From positions 1,497,398 to 1,561,397 of the forward strand of contig BCJX01000001.1 in NCBI GenBank assembly GCA_001600415.1: a stretch of 64,000 nt of DNA. The letters are read 5' to 3'. Of this stretch, positions 42,414 through 53,486 are shown piece by piece. Under the pieces are notes generated by a model. That model was not told where the DNA came from, did not search any database, and was given only the letters and a program-made list of their open reading frames with translations. The DNA is from Pascua guehoae (Eukaryota; Basidiomycota; Tremellomycetes; Trichosporonales; Trichosporonaceae). Made by a program: the position numbers and the translations under genes. The number at the start of each line of letters is the position of its first letter. The first letter of the stretch is position 1.

Positions 42414-42895
42414 GGTGTCAAGATGGGGGTGCGAGCGGGGTTGAGGGGGTGGCGGGGTTGGTTGCCGGCTATTGCCCGGTGGAAGGGGGGGGTTATTGCC
42501 CGGCGCGTGCGAGAGGGTTGGATGTGAACGAGGTGGGTAGTGGTGGACTTTGTGGAGCGGGGTATTGCGGCTAAGATGATCGGAGATGATGGAACGTTGG
42601 AGTGTCGCCACTGCTGGGCGATGGGGTCAGGCTATTATAACCTCAGTCGTGGGGTCGGGTGGGGGCAACGGCACTGTCGGGGGCTGTTTGTTTGTCTCGA
42701 CTCCGCTCCGTCAGTGTCGGCCATCTGCGGCCCAGGGTCAGAGAGTGTGTGTGTGTCGGAGCGGCGTGCTTCTGTGTGTGCCGTGTGGCCAAGACTGGGT
42801 CGCTAGGTCGCTGCTGATCGTTGTCACATCATCGTCATTCTGCACAGACTCTGCTCATGTTAGCTGCAAAGCAGTCGAGTGTGTGGCCAAGCCAC
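42414..42895. other. Spacer between the array and the kinase-like gene
   Basis: The 482 nt carries the promoter of the 52-residue gene, with a TTATAATAGC segment near 42631-42640 on the minus strand, and the 3' UTR of the next gene. No other feature was seen. Confidence 0.4.
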
Positions 42896-44521
42896 TTACC
42901 CCACAGGGCCGAGATAGGCGGCCACACCACCCGTCCCCACAACGCTGGCGTCCATGTCCTCCTCGCTTTCCCCCGCGGCACGCAGACATGCTGCGCCTTC
43001 TGCTACGACCTTCTTCTTGCCCTCGTCACTGAGCTTGTCCTGCTCGAAGTCTGCTGCCGTGACCATTTCTCGCCCATATGCACACAAGGCTTGGCGCGTA
43101 AATGACAACGTAAGTAGCTGGGGTGCGCGCCGTGCGTACGCCTCGGCCAAGGCTTGTGCAAACACATCGCAGCGTGCACGTGCGAGCTCCGCCGCAGCGA
43201 TGGGTACAGACAATGTCGCGTCGGATTTCGATGGAGAGTGCTGGGCTTGGATGCCGTGCGCAGCAATGTGCGAGAGGAGCATGCCCACGTCCCCGCCGGG
43301 ATGGGCGGGTCCGGCAAACTCCCAATCAACGAGGGCGAGGCGCAGTTGGGCCCCATCGTCGTCAGCGCCGTCGGCATGTGAATGTGCTTTGCTCGATTCG
43401 GCCTCGCTGGCGGCGCATCCAAGCAGCACACTGCCGGGCCACAAGTCGACCATGCCCCAGATCTTGACGCCGTCGGCGGGCGGCGTACCCAGCCCAAGTC
43501 CGATACGCGTGGTGAGGAGGTCGGCGTCGGCAGCGTCAGACTCGCTGCTGTGCGTGCAGAGGAGGCGTGTGACACACGAGGAGAGGTAGGCTGCCATACT
43601 CGGCCCTGAGGGATTAGGGTCGGTGAACCGTGCGAGTAGCGTGTCGGACGGTCCCAGTGCTGCGAGATGCAGAGCAGCAAGGGTGCGGCCCATGCGTTCC
43701 CCAGCAGACTGTGCGATGCGCTCGTCCAAGGCGGTGAGATCTGGAGCAGCAGAGACATTATTGCCGCTGGGACAGACGCCCGAGTCTGCTGCTGCTCCCT
43801 GTCGCTCTGCCTCTGCGGCGTCTGCCTCTTCAAGCGCTGGTGTCTGAAGCAGTGACAGCTGTGCTCCAAGGAGGTAGTCTGTCAGAGTCGTGAGGCGACC
43901 CAGATCCGTGATCCAGAGTACATTGTGTGCGACATCATGCCACAGCACCGACGGGACCTTGACGCTGCCCTCGTCCAGTGCAGAAGAAAGCGACTCGTCG
44001 CCGGCAAGATGCTCGAGAGCGCGCGCCTCTGCTGTTTGCCGAAACGTGCTCAGTGGCGTCGCCTTGTCCCCCGGCATGTGGTCAGGGGCATACTTGAGCA
44101 CGCAGGATGGGCAGTGCAGGCCTGGTTGGACAGGCTGCGCCACAATGGTGCCCAGGAGGCCACCGGTTTGTCCCCGAGCCGTTTCAAACTCGTCACCCTC
44201 TACGGCCGCCACGCATGCGACGTTCGCGTCTTCCGAACCGGGTGTGGGGATTTGGGACGAGATGGCTCCGTCTGCCCCCAGCCGTCGAGCTTGTCGTGGG
44301 CCGTTTGCCCGAGCAGTGTCCGAATCGGCACCGTCTAGTATCTCTAGGCGCACAGTCGAATTGACTATCCCCCCAGTCAGTCTTGTAATCCGAAGCGCCG
44401 CCGACGGCAGGCCAAGCGCGTTTGCCGTATAGTCAGCCCACTGAGTCAGCTCCATGCCTGTTGGGAATACGGTAGACACGACGCGGGAATAGGAGGAGAG
44501 ACGGACAAAGGAGACATGCAT
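42896..44521 (-). CDS. Aminoglycoside-phosphotransferase (APH)-fold kinase-like protein
   Basis: A single frame of 541 residues. The APH/choline-kinase fold is seen in LRITRLTGGIVNSTVRLEIL (N-lobe loop), CVLKYAPDHMPGD with the ATP-binding Lys, the catalytic-loop equivalent IWGMVDLWPGSVLLG, and the metal-binding LALVDWEFAGPAHPGGDVGM. In the catalytic loop the His of the usual HGD is replaced (GMVD). Long low-complexity inserts (Ala/Glu-rich near 43800, Asp/Ser-rich near 43400) enlarge it. The start may instead be the internal MELTQWADY at 44455. The end is unusual: the stop TAA lies inside a GTAAGT-like donor at 42898. Substrate unknown; family members phosphorylate small molecules. Confidence 0.75.
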   Translation of the reverse strand: MHVSFVRLSSYSRVVSTVFPTGMELTQWADYTANALGLPSAALRITRLTGGIVNSTVRLEILDGADSDTARANGPRQARRLGADGAISSQIPTPGSEDANVACVAAVEGDEFETARGQTGGLLGTIVAQPVQPGLHCPSCVLKYAPDHMPGDKATPLSTFRQTAEARALEHLAGDESLSSALDEGSVKVPSVLWHDVAHNVLWITDLGRLTTLTDYLLGAQLSLLQTPALEEADAAEAERQGAAADSGVCPSGNNVSAAPDLTALDERIAQSAGERMGRTLAALHLAALGPSDTLLARFTDPNPSGPSMAAYLSSCVTRLLCTHSSESDAADADLLTTRIGLGLGTPPADGVKIWGMVDLWPGSVLLGCAASEAESSKAHSHADGADDDGAQLRLALVDWEFAGPAHPGGDVGMLLSHIAAHGIQAQHSPSKSDATLSVPIAAAELARARCDVFAQALAEAYARRAPQLLTLSFTRQALCAYGREMVTAADFEQDKLSDEGKKKVVAEGAACLRAAGESEEDMDASVVGTGGVAAYLGPVG

Positions 44522-44924
44522 TGCAGTTTAGCGAGGTAATGTAGGGGGAAAGATTGGGTTTCGAGTCGCGGGTGTCGTATGCGCCAAGATACAGTAGCTA
44601 GCTGCAAGCTGGCTGCCGGCTCGGGTCCGGGGCCGGCATGGGCCAGGCAGTCTCAAGCGCGCCAGTACGCCAGTGTTGATGGGGGTTTGGCATTTTGGAT
44701 TGGCTTGTCGCGGGCCCCCGCACGGACCTCGCTGGCGGCGGCGACTGGCCCAACTCTGGCAACTGGGCAACCTTCAGCCCATGGCAACTCTCGACCAACA
44801 GAGTGTTGTTGCACCATCGCATAGACGCTACTCGCCATTCTTTCTCTCTTCCTCACTATTCTTACTCTTCGTCACACTTGTGCGCCCGTCATCGGGCACC
44901 GATTCACGGACTGGCCTGCCCAAC
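44522..44924. promoter_or_regulatory. Divergent promoter region between the APH-like gene and HOK1
   Basis: The 403 nt separates two outward-facing genes. The part before HOK1 is CT-rich (TTCTTTCTCTCTTCCTCACT). No TATA box was recognised. Confidence 0.5.
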
Positions 44925-47900
44925 ATGTCACGTCGCGAGCAGGATGCCCTGCTCGCGCTATTCAACTCATTCCGCCCCTCGCGGCGTGTCACCGCCTTTG
45001 AGCAACTGGCGGATGGCAAGGTCCTGATGGAGGTGAGTCTCTGCAGCCATACATGCGTGTACGCATGCATGGGAACCTGCGAACCAACCTGATGGACCTC
45101 AAAACTGACATGCCCAGGTTATGCACTCAATGTACGCCTACCCTACCTCATGCCCCATACCGTACCTTGTACACATGGACCACTAACACCGTCAGCGATG
45201 GCACCCACTTCAAGGGTGGACTCAAGGCTCACGCTCGACACTCGCACTCTGGCTCATCCGGACAGAATGACAACTGGGTTCTGCGGATGAACATTCTGTA
45301 CGGCAACAACAACAACAACAACCAACATGGGTATCGCTGACAATGCTACAGCAAACGCCTATATCGCCTCTTACTATCCTACCCTCTCAACGCTCCCAAT
45401 GCCCCCACTCTCGCTGTCACAACTCTCTCTGAACCAAACTTCAATGCCATTGCACGCAATCCCAAGAGCCACGATGGCGCAGCAGGACTGGCTCAGATAT
45501 GCCGCCTCTGTGTCGCCGTCGGTGCCATGGGACCAGCAAACGAGCGTGTCATTGCAAAGATCCAGGCGCTCGACGAAGGCGCCATGGTCGAGCTCATGAA
45601 GACGATCGAAGGTGTGAGTTTTTTGCCACCAACATTTCCCACCTTCCGAACCATCGGAAATTTGTTTATGCGGTATGCTGACTAGCCTAGGTCATGGCCA
45701 CACTGCCAAAAGGCATTGATCACGATGTCGACAAGGACGACCTTTCGTACGTTGACCATTCCGAATACACCCGGGACACCGGCTGACACCCAACTAGCCC
45801 ACCATCGTCGGCTCTTCGTGATGAGCGCGACCGCCTTCTGCAGGAGAATGATGATCTCCGTGCTCGATGCGACCAGATGACCGAGCAAGTTGGCAAGCTC
45901 AACCTCCAGATGGTGCGGAAACTAGTCCCCCTTTGCATTATCTGACAACAGAACGAGGCCAAAGCTGAGCGCGATGAGGCCGATCGCCGCGCATCGATCG
46001 AATCGGCAAATGCCCGCAACGCTGCGGTTGGGACAGGCGAGACAGAGACTCTTCGAGCAGATCTGTGAGTCGACGTCTGCCCAACCATGCAAGCTGACAA
46101 AGAGTGCGCGAGCCGAAGAAGGCCTTGCCGAGACGGAAGCTGCGCTGGAGAAGCAGACCAACCTCGTGGCAGAACTGACTAAGACGGTAAGATATCCCGC
46201 TATCGGGACTCCTGTCTCACATTGCTGATCAACCAGGTCGACGATCTCCGTGGCACCGCGGCCGAGGTATCCAAGCTTCGCGACCAGATTGACGAGTATC
46301 GCCAAGTCGAGGACCGCCTGCACCGGAGCGAAAACGTCATTGAGAAGTACAAGAAGAAGCTAGAGGATGCCGCGGGCTTGCGGCGCGAGATCCGAACACT
46401 GGAGGAGGAGAACGCGACATTGATTGACAAGAACTCTACTCTCGAGGTCGAGCTGCGCAAACTCGCCGCCTCCAAGACCGTCGCCGACAACTACAAGTTG
46501 CAAGTGGAGGCGTTTGAAAAGAAGGCGCACCAGCAGTCGGCCGAGTTTGCTCAACTCACTATTCAGCTCGAGGAGGCGCATGCCTCATTGGGCGACCTCG
46601 AGCGGGAGCGTGATCGCCTGCGCGATGAGATCCAGTTGCATCAGGAGCGTATCAAGGAGCTGGAGCAGGTGCCCAAACAGCGTTCTGCTTCCACCATGGC
46701 TGTGGGCAACACATCGCTTGATCGCGAGCTGGACGTCTCCGACTCGGAGGACCAAGGGTTGAGCAAGACTGAGTAAGTACTGTGAATGAAACACCACTGA
46801 CTCGCAGTCTCAAGCTCCGCATTCGTGCTCTTGAGCGCGAACTGGCTGCGGCCAAGGAAGGGTCGGACGAAAACGACCGCGTTGCCACTCTTACTGGCCT
46901 CCTAGCAGAAGCCAACAGTGCGCGTGAACGCTACCAGGCCGACTTTCTCGAGGCCCAGCGCGAAACGCTCTTGGCCCAGGCCAAGCTCGAGTACATTCTT
47001 ACGGGACGTGGCGGTGACCAGACCCAGACTGCCCTTGCCTTGCGCCAGAAGCTTGACGAGGTGGTCGAGGAGCGTGACCGACTGGTCAAGGACAAGCAGG
47101 CGATTGAAGGGACCCACGAGGACCTGGTGCGCCAGCTGACCGCGGCGCGTGCAGACTGTGAGCAACGGTTGTACTTCGCTGCTGACTCGCAGTGGGCTTG
47201 GTCGACAAGGACAAGCGGAGCATTATTGCGTCGGCGCGCGACGAGGCGCAAACTGAGACGCAAAAGTTTAGCGAACAGGTGTACAACCTCAAGGATGAAC
47301 TCGCAACGCTGCGCGAGCGCGACCGCCTGCATCTCGAGGAAATCCGGCGCTTGATGACGGACAAGATTGAATGGCAGACTGCAGGCATTGAGCGCAGCCA
47401 GGAGGCCCTCGACCGCGAGCGCATGTTAAAGTGGGAGCTTGTGCAAAAATATGTGGCTAACGTCAGCGACATGCGCTCGTCATTTGAGGCCAGCGGTACA
47501 TCACCGGGGGCCCAGGCGCATATCGTCGACTTACAGCTGCGCAACGACCACCTCCTGACCGAGGTCGCCAAGCTCAACGAAAAGCTCAAGAAGGCGAAAG
47601 GGTTTATTAAGACGCAGGACGCAATGTTCCGTGCCGAATTCGAGAAGAAGGTGCGCTCGAGTACGGGCTTGGCTGACAGCAGACGTCGACGGATGCGGCC
47701 GAGACACAGAAGCACTTTGAGTCCAAGATTGAGGCGCTGAAGAACGAGCTTTCTGTCGCCAAGGTGGGAGTTTGGAGGACGCATCTCGTTGCCGAGGTTA
47801 CTCACACTGCAGCACAATGCCCTATCGCTCGACTCGCGGTACCGCTTGGAGCAACAGCTCATGCTGGCAGCATGGCACGACTTGGGCACGCGTGTTGTGC

Positions 47901-48013
47901 GCGACCATGTCGGCGCCGCCGGGCTCCGCCGCCCCGTCGTCTCGCGGCCAGTGGCAACGTCGTGGCTGCCCAAGCAGCGCAAACACCAAGACGATGCCCT
48001 CTTTGCCAGGTGA
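44925..48013 (+). CDS. HOK1: Hook-family microtubule/dynein adaptor protein
   Basis: Thirteen exons (44925-45032, 45118-45131, 45196-45297, 45352-45613, 45691-45746, 45798-45912, 45952-46064, 46105-46186, 46237-46772, 46808-47157, 47193-47650, 47683-47763, 47813-48013) give 825 residues. Fungal Hook links early endosomes (via Fts and FHIP) to dynein. The N-terminal Hook domain (about 1-165) reads LLALFNSFRPSRRVTAFEQL, ADGKVLMEVMHSIDGTHFKG, DNWVLRMNILKRLYRLLLSY and AAGLAQICRLCVAVGAMG. A long coiled coil follows (ADLARAEEGLAETEAALEKQ and onward). The C-terminal cargo-binding end has LDSRYRLEQQLMLAAWHDLG and SWLPKQRKHQDD. Exon 2 is only 14 nt, and the acceptor before exon 8 (AAAGAG) was chosen because it keeps the coiled coil open. 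Confidence 0.9.
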
Positions 48014-48737
48014 CGGCAAGCGCTGACCGCGGGGGCGCGCTTTGCGAGCTGGATGCTCGCGCGCCGCGGAAGGTGAGACTCCGGTGGGAGACCCTTGCGC
48101 CGGTGAACATGGGCATATTCAGTACCCAACCCGTACCTCGACCACACCCTTAGATCAAGATACCAACGCTTTCTGTCATGTCCCGTGTTCACGAAATCTC
48201 GATAATTCGATAACCCTTATTTCCCTCTGGGTATGCGACTAGACAATGTGCCTGTAGCCTTTTCTGGCATTGTCGCATCCACGGCACCATATGTGCCACC
48301 CTGCTGCCAACCACGCCTTGTACACCATCCTTTGGGATCGCGTCCATCGTTGAAACCTTGCAGTACTCTACCCTAGCTCCATCATCTGTGACAACCATCA
48401 CAACTGTCATTCCCATGTTTCGTATACTCTTATACCGCACCACTCGTACAATATCGTACTCTGCACTCTGCATGTCACGTTCATTACCTCGCTTGCGTAC
48501 TGAAAAGCCTCCACTCTGAATTCGAATGCCACAGCGCTTGGTTTCCTGTACTTCGTTCCCGCGAAAAGTACAAAGTCCAGTCCAGCCCAGCCCAGCCTCC
48601 ACCCCGGATTTATTTTTCCTTCCTTTTTCTCCCTTTTCTCCCGAATTGTCCCTCTTGTCCCCTCCCTCTGCTTGTCTCCAAGTCGCGACTTTGAGATCGC
48701 CGAGACTTACTCCGCCCCCGATTGACAAACCACAGCC
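48014..48737. promoter_or_regulatory. Intergenic region upstream of the mitochondrial ribosomal protein gene
   Basis: The 724 nt between co-oriented genes ends in a strongly pyrimidine-rich leader (48600-48700). The rest is noncoding and shows no clear motif. Confidence 0.45.
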
Positions 48738-50524
48738 ATGGTGCTATACGAGCTCTTCTGCATTGCCTCGCACAACCCGGCCTCGCCCGTGAGTCGGCCG
48801 GCAACCGTAGGGGCAGCCCAAGGGGTGGGGACGGGGACGACGCGGACGAAACGCCGACGACCGTGTCACTCGGCTTGGAGCTTGGTCGGGCGCGCACACC
48901 GATGCTGGTACCCCGCTCTCTCCCGACTCGGTCGCCTTGCCACACTCGCAGCTCGGAACCCGGCACACTTCGCCCTCACCCCGCTTCCCCCGCCCGCCCT
49001 CACCTCGGCGCTCCCCCGCCCGCCCCACCCCAGGCAGCCCAACCTGCCCCCCCCCCACACACACACTAACCCCAGGCCAACTTGCGCCAGCTGATCCAGT
49101 CGCTCGCGACGACGGTGCACCGCACGGGCGGCGTGGTGCGCGACCTGCGCTCGTTTGGCGTCGGCCTCACACTGCCGTACCGTATGCGGAGGAACCAGCA
49201 GTACCATGAGCGTGGCGAGTGAGTACTGGCTGGGTCGTGGAAGAAGCGGAAAAGGGAGAGTGGGAGGGAAGGGACGGAGGGAGGGATGGAGGGAGGGAGG
49301 GAGGGGCAGGAGGTATGGATGCGAGAGAGGGAGGGGCAGGAGAAAAGAAGGGTAGGGGAGGAGGAGGGAAGAGGAAGGGGGAGGGGGAGGGGAGAAAGGA
49401 GAAACGGCGGGCGAAAGAGGAATGGCCGAGAAGAGAAGCGGAGGCGACGAGGAAGGAGGGAGGCAAGAGCAACGGAAGGAAAGGGGAGAGGAGAAAACGG
49501 GGAGAGACAGAGAGAGAGGAAAGAGGAAAGGAAAGAGGAGAAGAAAGAGGAAAGGAAAGAGGAAAGAGCAGGCAGGTGGGAGAAGAGACGAGAAAGAGGG
49601 CGGAAAGAGAGAGGAGAGTGGAATGGGGAGCAAAGACAAAGGGACGAAGGGACGAGGGGGAGCTATGGAGAGGGGTAGGATGGCGCAGACTCAAGCCGCG
49701 ACGACGGGGTAGCGGTGTACCGCGACGCCGAGTAGACACGGCCATGTGCGCGGATCGCGATGAAGTGGGGCCAAGGCAAGACTACCGCCTGTTGGTGCTG
49801 CAGTGTGGTCATGCCTTTCAAGCAACCTTTGTTCTTGCGCTTCTGCGTACCCGGGACGTGCTATACTTCTGGATCCCAGCTGCTTTAAGGCACCTAGTCG
49901 CTCGACTGTGCACTTTGGGTGCGGCTTGTGCCGGGCTTTGCCCTGGGGCTCTTCCTCGTCTGCTCTCTTGCTTCCCCTCTGGCTCTCTGCACCTCTCGTC
50001 TGCTCGTCTACCCTCTCGTCTACTCTCTTGACTTCTCGTCTACCTTTTCACCCTCTCGTCTGCTCTCTCCTCTCTTGCCTGCCATTTCACCCTCTCGTCC
50101 GTCCCCTCCCTGGTTCCACTGCTCCTCCCACCATGCAACGCTTGTCTCTTCGCCCCCAAGCGCATCTCCCTGTCCACTTTCTACCGCTAACACGCAGCCA
50201 CTTTCAGATGACGTTTGACACGTCGCCCATCGTCCTCAAGCACCTCGACGAGGCGCTCCGCGCCGACCCGCTCGTCGTGCGCTGGACCCTCTTGAAGAAG
50301 GGCGAGAAGCTGTGAGTCTGTCGGGGCCCCGTCCGATGTGGGAAAAGGAAGAGGCATTCAGCTTTTCCGCTCTCAACAAGCTGTCCTGCTCGCTTCCTTG
50401 TCCTACTGCCTGCCGTCTCACACCCCCGCGGCCACGCCGCTGACCCCACAGCAAAGACCTCAACCCCCCGCCGCCGTCGACCATCCTCGACCTCGGGCCT
50501 GACGACGTTGGCCGCACCGCATAG
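48738..50524 (+). CDS. MRP17: Mitochondrial small-subunit ribosomal protein bS6m (Mrp17)
   Basis: Four exons (48738-48788, 49076-49218, 50198-50311, 50452-50524) give 126 residues. It reads MVLYELFCIASHNPASPANL with RQLIQSLATTVHRTGGVVRD, SFGVGLTLPYRMRRNQQYHE, HFQMTFDTSPIVLKHLDEAL and RADPLVVRWTLLKKGEKL. This is the bacterial S6 fold (YEL... start, G-x-V-x-x-... strand, Y...F..., DP.V.R) of the mitochondrial ribosome. Three quarters of the gene is intron: intron 2 is 979 nt and carries a purine-rich tract and a pyrimidine-rich tract. The long open frames inside that intron arise from the repeats. It converges with the ataxin-10 gene, 263 nt away. Confidence 0.9.
49219..49690. repeat. Purine-rich (GGA/GAAA) tract in intron 2 of MRP17
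   Basis: About 450 nt in which the plus strand is almost only G and A (GGGAGGGA, GAAAGAGGAAAG units). Such a run is a low-complexity polypurine tract. It lies within an intron spliced by normal GTGAGT...CAG signals. Confidence 0.9.
49925..50112. repeat. Pyrimidine-rich (CTCTCGTCT) tract in intron 2 of MRP17
   Basis: About 190 nt of CT-rich sequence with repeated CCCTCTCGTCTGCTCTC-type units, on the opposite strand bias from the purine tract 250 nt upstream in the same intron. Confidence 0.85.
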
Positions 50525-50787
50525 TTTCTCACACACCACTCATAGCTTGTATCATCATGGGATCATTGCACCGTCCATTCATCGCAGGTCTGGGCTCGTT
50601 CCGTCTCCCCATCCGAGCCCGGAGTGACTACTGCAGCGAGTAAAGGCTTGATTACGAGGGGAGAACCTCGTGCCCACGTTGCATTCGTTGTCTTGTCATT
50701 GATTCTACTGATGATGTCTCGCGGTCTAGTCTCATGCTTACCGCTCCTGCTCTTCCGGCTCACCAGCTCACACATGCCGACACTACT

Positions 50788-53124
50788 CTACTGGGCACTG
50801 GTGGCATTCGCCGTGGGCGCACTTGCCTCACCCGCTGTCGCCTCACCCCCACCCGCGCCATTCGCTCCGCCTTTCGCCTTCTTGTTCATGCCCCTCATCC
50901 GTTCAGGAAGCGGCAGGATCTCCCCGTCCATGCCGACAATGCCGACGGGGTCCATCTGTGCAATGATCGCCTGGTTTGTGGGGTTGCCCAGCATGAGGTT
51001 GCGGATGGCAAAGAGGGCGTGTTCGCGCAGGTCTGCAGCGTCAGTACGTGGAGAAGGGTTGGGTCACCAGGGTAGGCAAAAGGACACACTGTGCACACAA
51101 TATCGAGCCGCCCAAAGCGTCCTTGGACGCATAAATGCCCTCAGCGCACCTGTCCCACTCCACCTCAACACAGCAAGCCCCACAATTGTCGTCGGCCAAA
51201 CTCCCACACCACCACACTCACAAGGATTCCTCTCGTCTGTCTCACACAGGCCCAACACGAGCTCGACGCCACCCGCCTCACGGACCGCGTCGCCAAACGC
51301 AGTGTCCCCGTACGCAAGGGTGCCGAGAAGGCGGACGAGGTCGCGCTTGAGGTTTGCGAATGGGAGCTGTGGGTCGGTCTCGTCTGGCAGCTCGCCACTT
51401 TCTGGAACCGGTGTAATGGTCGCTTCTGGCTGGAGGGGTTTGATGCGGGGGAGGAAGACGTTGGAAGCCGCAATCGTCTGGGCGAGCGGCTTTGCGACAG
51501 CCAGAGCTGGGTCGGATCGGCCCTTCATGGCGGCCACAAGCGCTTCGTCGCCGTCATTTGTGGCGTCTGGTCGTGTCTGGGATGCAGGAGTCCGTTCCCA
51601 GCGGGCCTGGGCAATGAGGGCAGTAGCGGTGAGGATCTCCGTGGCGAGATTGAGCGCCACGAGGACTTTGGGCAGAATGGCGTCGTCGGCACCCGCGTTC
51701 ATCGATGCAGTGGCATACGCTGCTACCCTGTGCCATGCGTCGAGGACGAACGCATTAGGTGATGGCGGGGGCTGAGAAGGTTCAGGTGTTGATGCGTGTG
51801 ACGCAGCGGTCACGGCCGAGTCGATGATCTTCAGCAGCGTCGTCTGCGATGGTGTAACTGCTTCATCGGCGACTGCGAGCGCCTCATACAGCTGCGACTG
51901 GAGACCCAGTGCGAGGAACCGGTTGAAGAGCTTAACACACAGGTCGAAACGACCGTCGTGGGCTTCGAGCCAGTCGTCCATTCGTCCCAGGAGCTGGGCG
52001 AGCCACCGCACGCCGACGGGGGAGAGGAGCTGCTTCCTTCTTGTCAGCGGGAGAGAGAGGGGCACGAGTTGTGAGAGCGGAAACCGCGAATCGCGCAGTG
52101 TTATCGTCAGACTTACATGCGCTCCTCCGTATCAGCCATGTTGGTGAGCAAGTGCAGTGTCGCGAGGTTGGTCTTTGGCTCGCGCGAGTCGAGCAAACGG
52201 CTGAAGTGAGCTTCACTTCAAGTCAGCATGAGCTCACATGATGATGTCGGCCTCCCGCTCGCCGGAAAGGTAGAGCTTGATCATGCTATCCTCGCGTGCG
52301 TTTGACGCCGCGTCACCCGTCGACGATACGAGATTACAGAGCAGCTGGGCCAGAATCATCTGCAGCATGTAGTCTGCACAAGGGTCAGTCGAGTTACATC
52401 AATGACCCCTAGTAGCTCACACCGTTGGTCTTCGATGCGCCCGAACGTTGTCATGTCAAAGATGACCTTCCGGATGGCTGGCTCGTGCTCCCTGGTAGTG
52501 TTAGCTGAGTCACCAGGCCAAAACAGCTTACATGGCTGCCGCTTGGCTAGAGCTATCTCCGGCGACGAGGTTGCGCTCCAACCTGGCGGCGGCGACAGCG
52601 AGTGCGAGGACGCCATCACTCGGGTCGGCAGCCGGCTCCAGTACTGTGGCGAGGGCGGCCCAGAGCTTGCCTAGAAGGGTGAACAGTGTCTCTGTCGAGT
52701 GGGACGAGAACGCTTCCAGGATAGATGGCCTGATGTGAGCAGTTGAGCGGACGCTGTATGAAGGGGAAGCGCGTTGCAACTGGGCATGGCGGAGAAAAGG
52801 TATCCGTAGCACAAGCTTCCAGTCCGTAGTTGGAGGTGGTCATCTCTTGGGTGGCGCTACCAGTCGGCCTTTGCAGTGCCGTACATTGGTACAGGGTTGA
52901 CACTCTATCCTCGTATCGACAAACACACTCCCCAAAGATGCCGCCCACAACGCCGCTGTCCGTGCACCTTTCCCTTGCTATCGCCATACATACCGGTCAT
53001 TGAGATTCCGTCCAATGTAACGTGCTGCACTTTCGAGCTCGGTGGCCGCTGCTGCGGCGGCAGAGTCACTGGCAACTGTGCGGGCCGGATCGGCAAGAGC
53101 CTTTTGGAGAGCTGTCGTGTCCAT
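50788..53124 (-). CDS. CTR86: Ataxin-10 homolog (Ctr86)
   Basis: Seven exons (53124-52994, 52729-52532, 52491-52421, 52373-52238, 52200-52117, 52036-51222, 51032-50788) give 559 residues. The C-terminal ataxin-10 domain is clear: FANLKRDLVRLLGTLAYGDT, VREAGGVELVLGLCETDERN, and YLREHALFAIRNLMLGNPTN followed by QAIIAQMDPVGIV. The N-terminal half is helical and armadillo-like (ETLFTLLGKLWAALATVLEP, NLATLHLLTNMADTEER). Yeast Ctr86 is essential; the human protein helps cytokinesis and neuronal survival. The acceptor before exon 6 could be three bases earlier. A Gly/Ala-rich tail (KGGANGAGGGEATAGEA) ends the protein. The second exon boundary chain keeps one frame throughout. Confidence 0.87.
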
Positions 53125-53486
53125 TGTCGTGCAAAGTGGAAAAGATCAAGGAGGAATGATGATGACAAAGGAAGGAAGGAAGGAAGGAAGGAAAATGAAA
53201 TGTCGACAATGAAATGGGCCTCGTCCATGGATCCATGACGTGCATACTGTAGGTGCGGAAAATCATAGACACGGTGGCTGTGGGGCCCCGCCTCAACAGT
53301 TCGATTGCAATTGGGCCCAAGCACACGTTTCTGTCCCCGCCCGCGATGCCACCCACCATGCCACCCCCCCCCCCCCCGCCTTGTTGGGCCTTGCTTCGGG
53401 CCTGGGCTTGGAGGGGTGCCTCGATGCCATTAATGCATACATCGCCCAAACCACTACTCTCTTCCGCCCATCTCTCCATATCCACC
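53125..53486. promoter_or_regulatory. Divergent promoter region between CTR86 and VIP1
   Basis: The 362 nt holds a GAAG repeat (53165-53192), a poly-C run near 53367-53379 and CT/CA-rich leader sequence before VIP1. The reading frame of VIP1 is open upstream but no good start lies there. Confidence 0.5.

Noticed and set aside
49219..50031. Plus-strand frame of 270 codons in MRP17 intron 2, and its Pro/Ser/Leu-rich minus-strand mirror.
   Set aside because: Both are produced by the GA- and CT-rich repeats; the intron is flanked by good splice signals that restore the bS6m frame.
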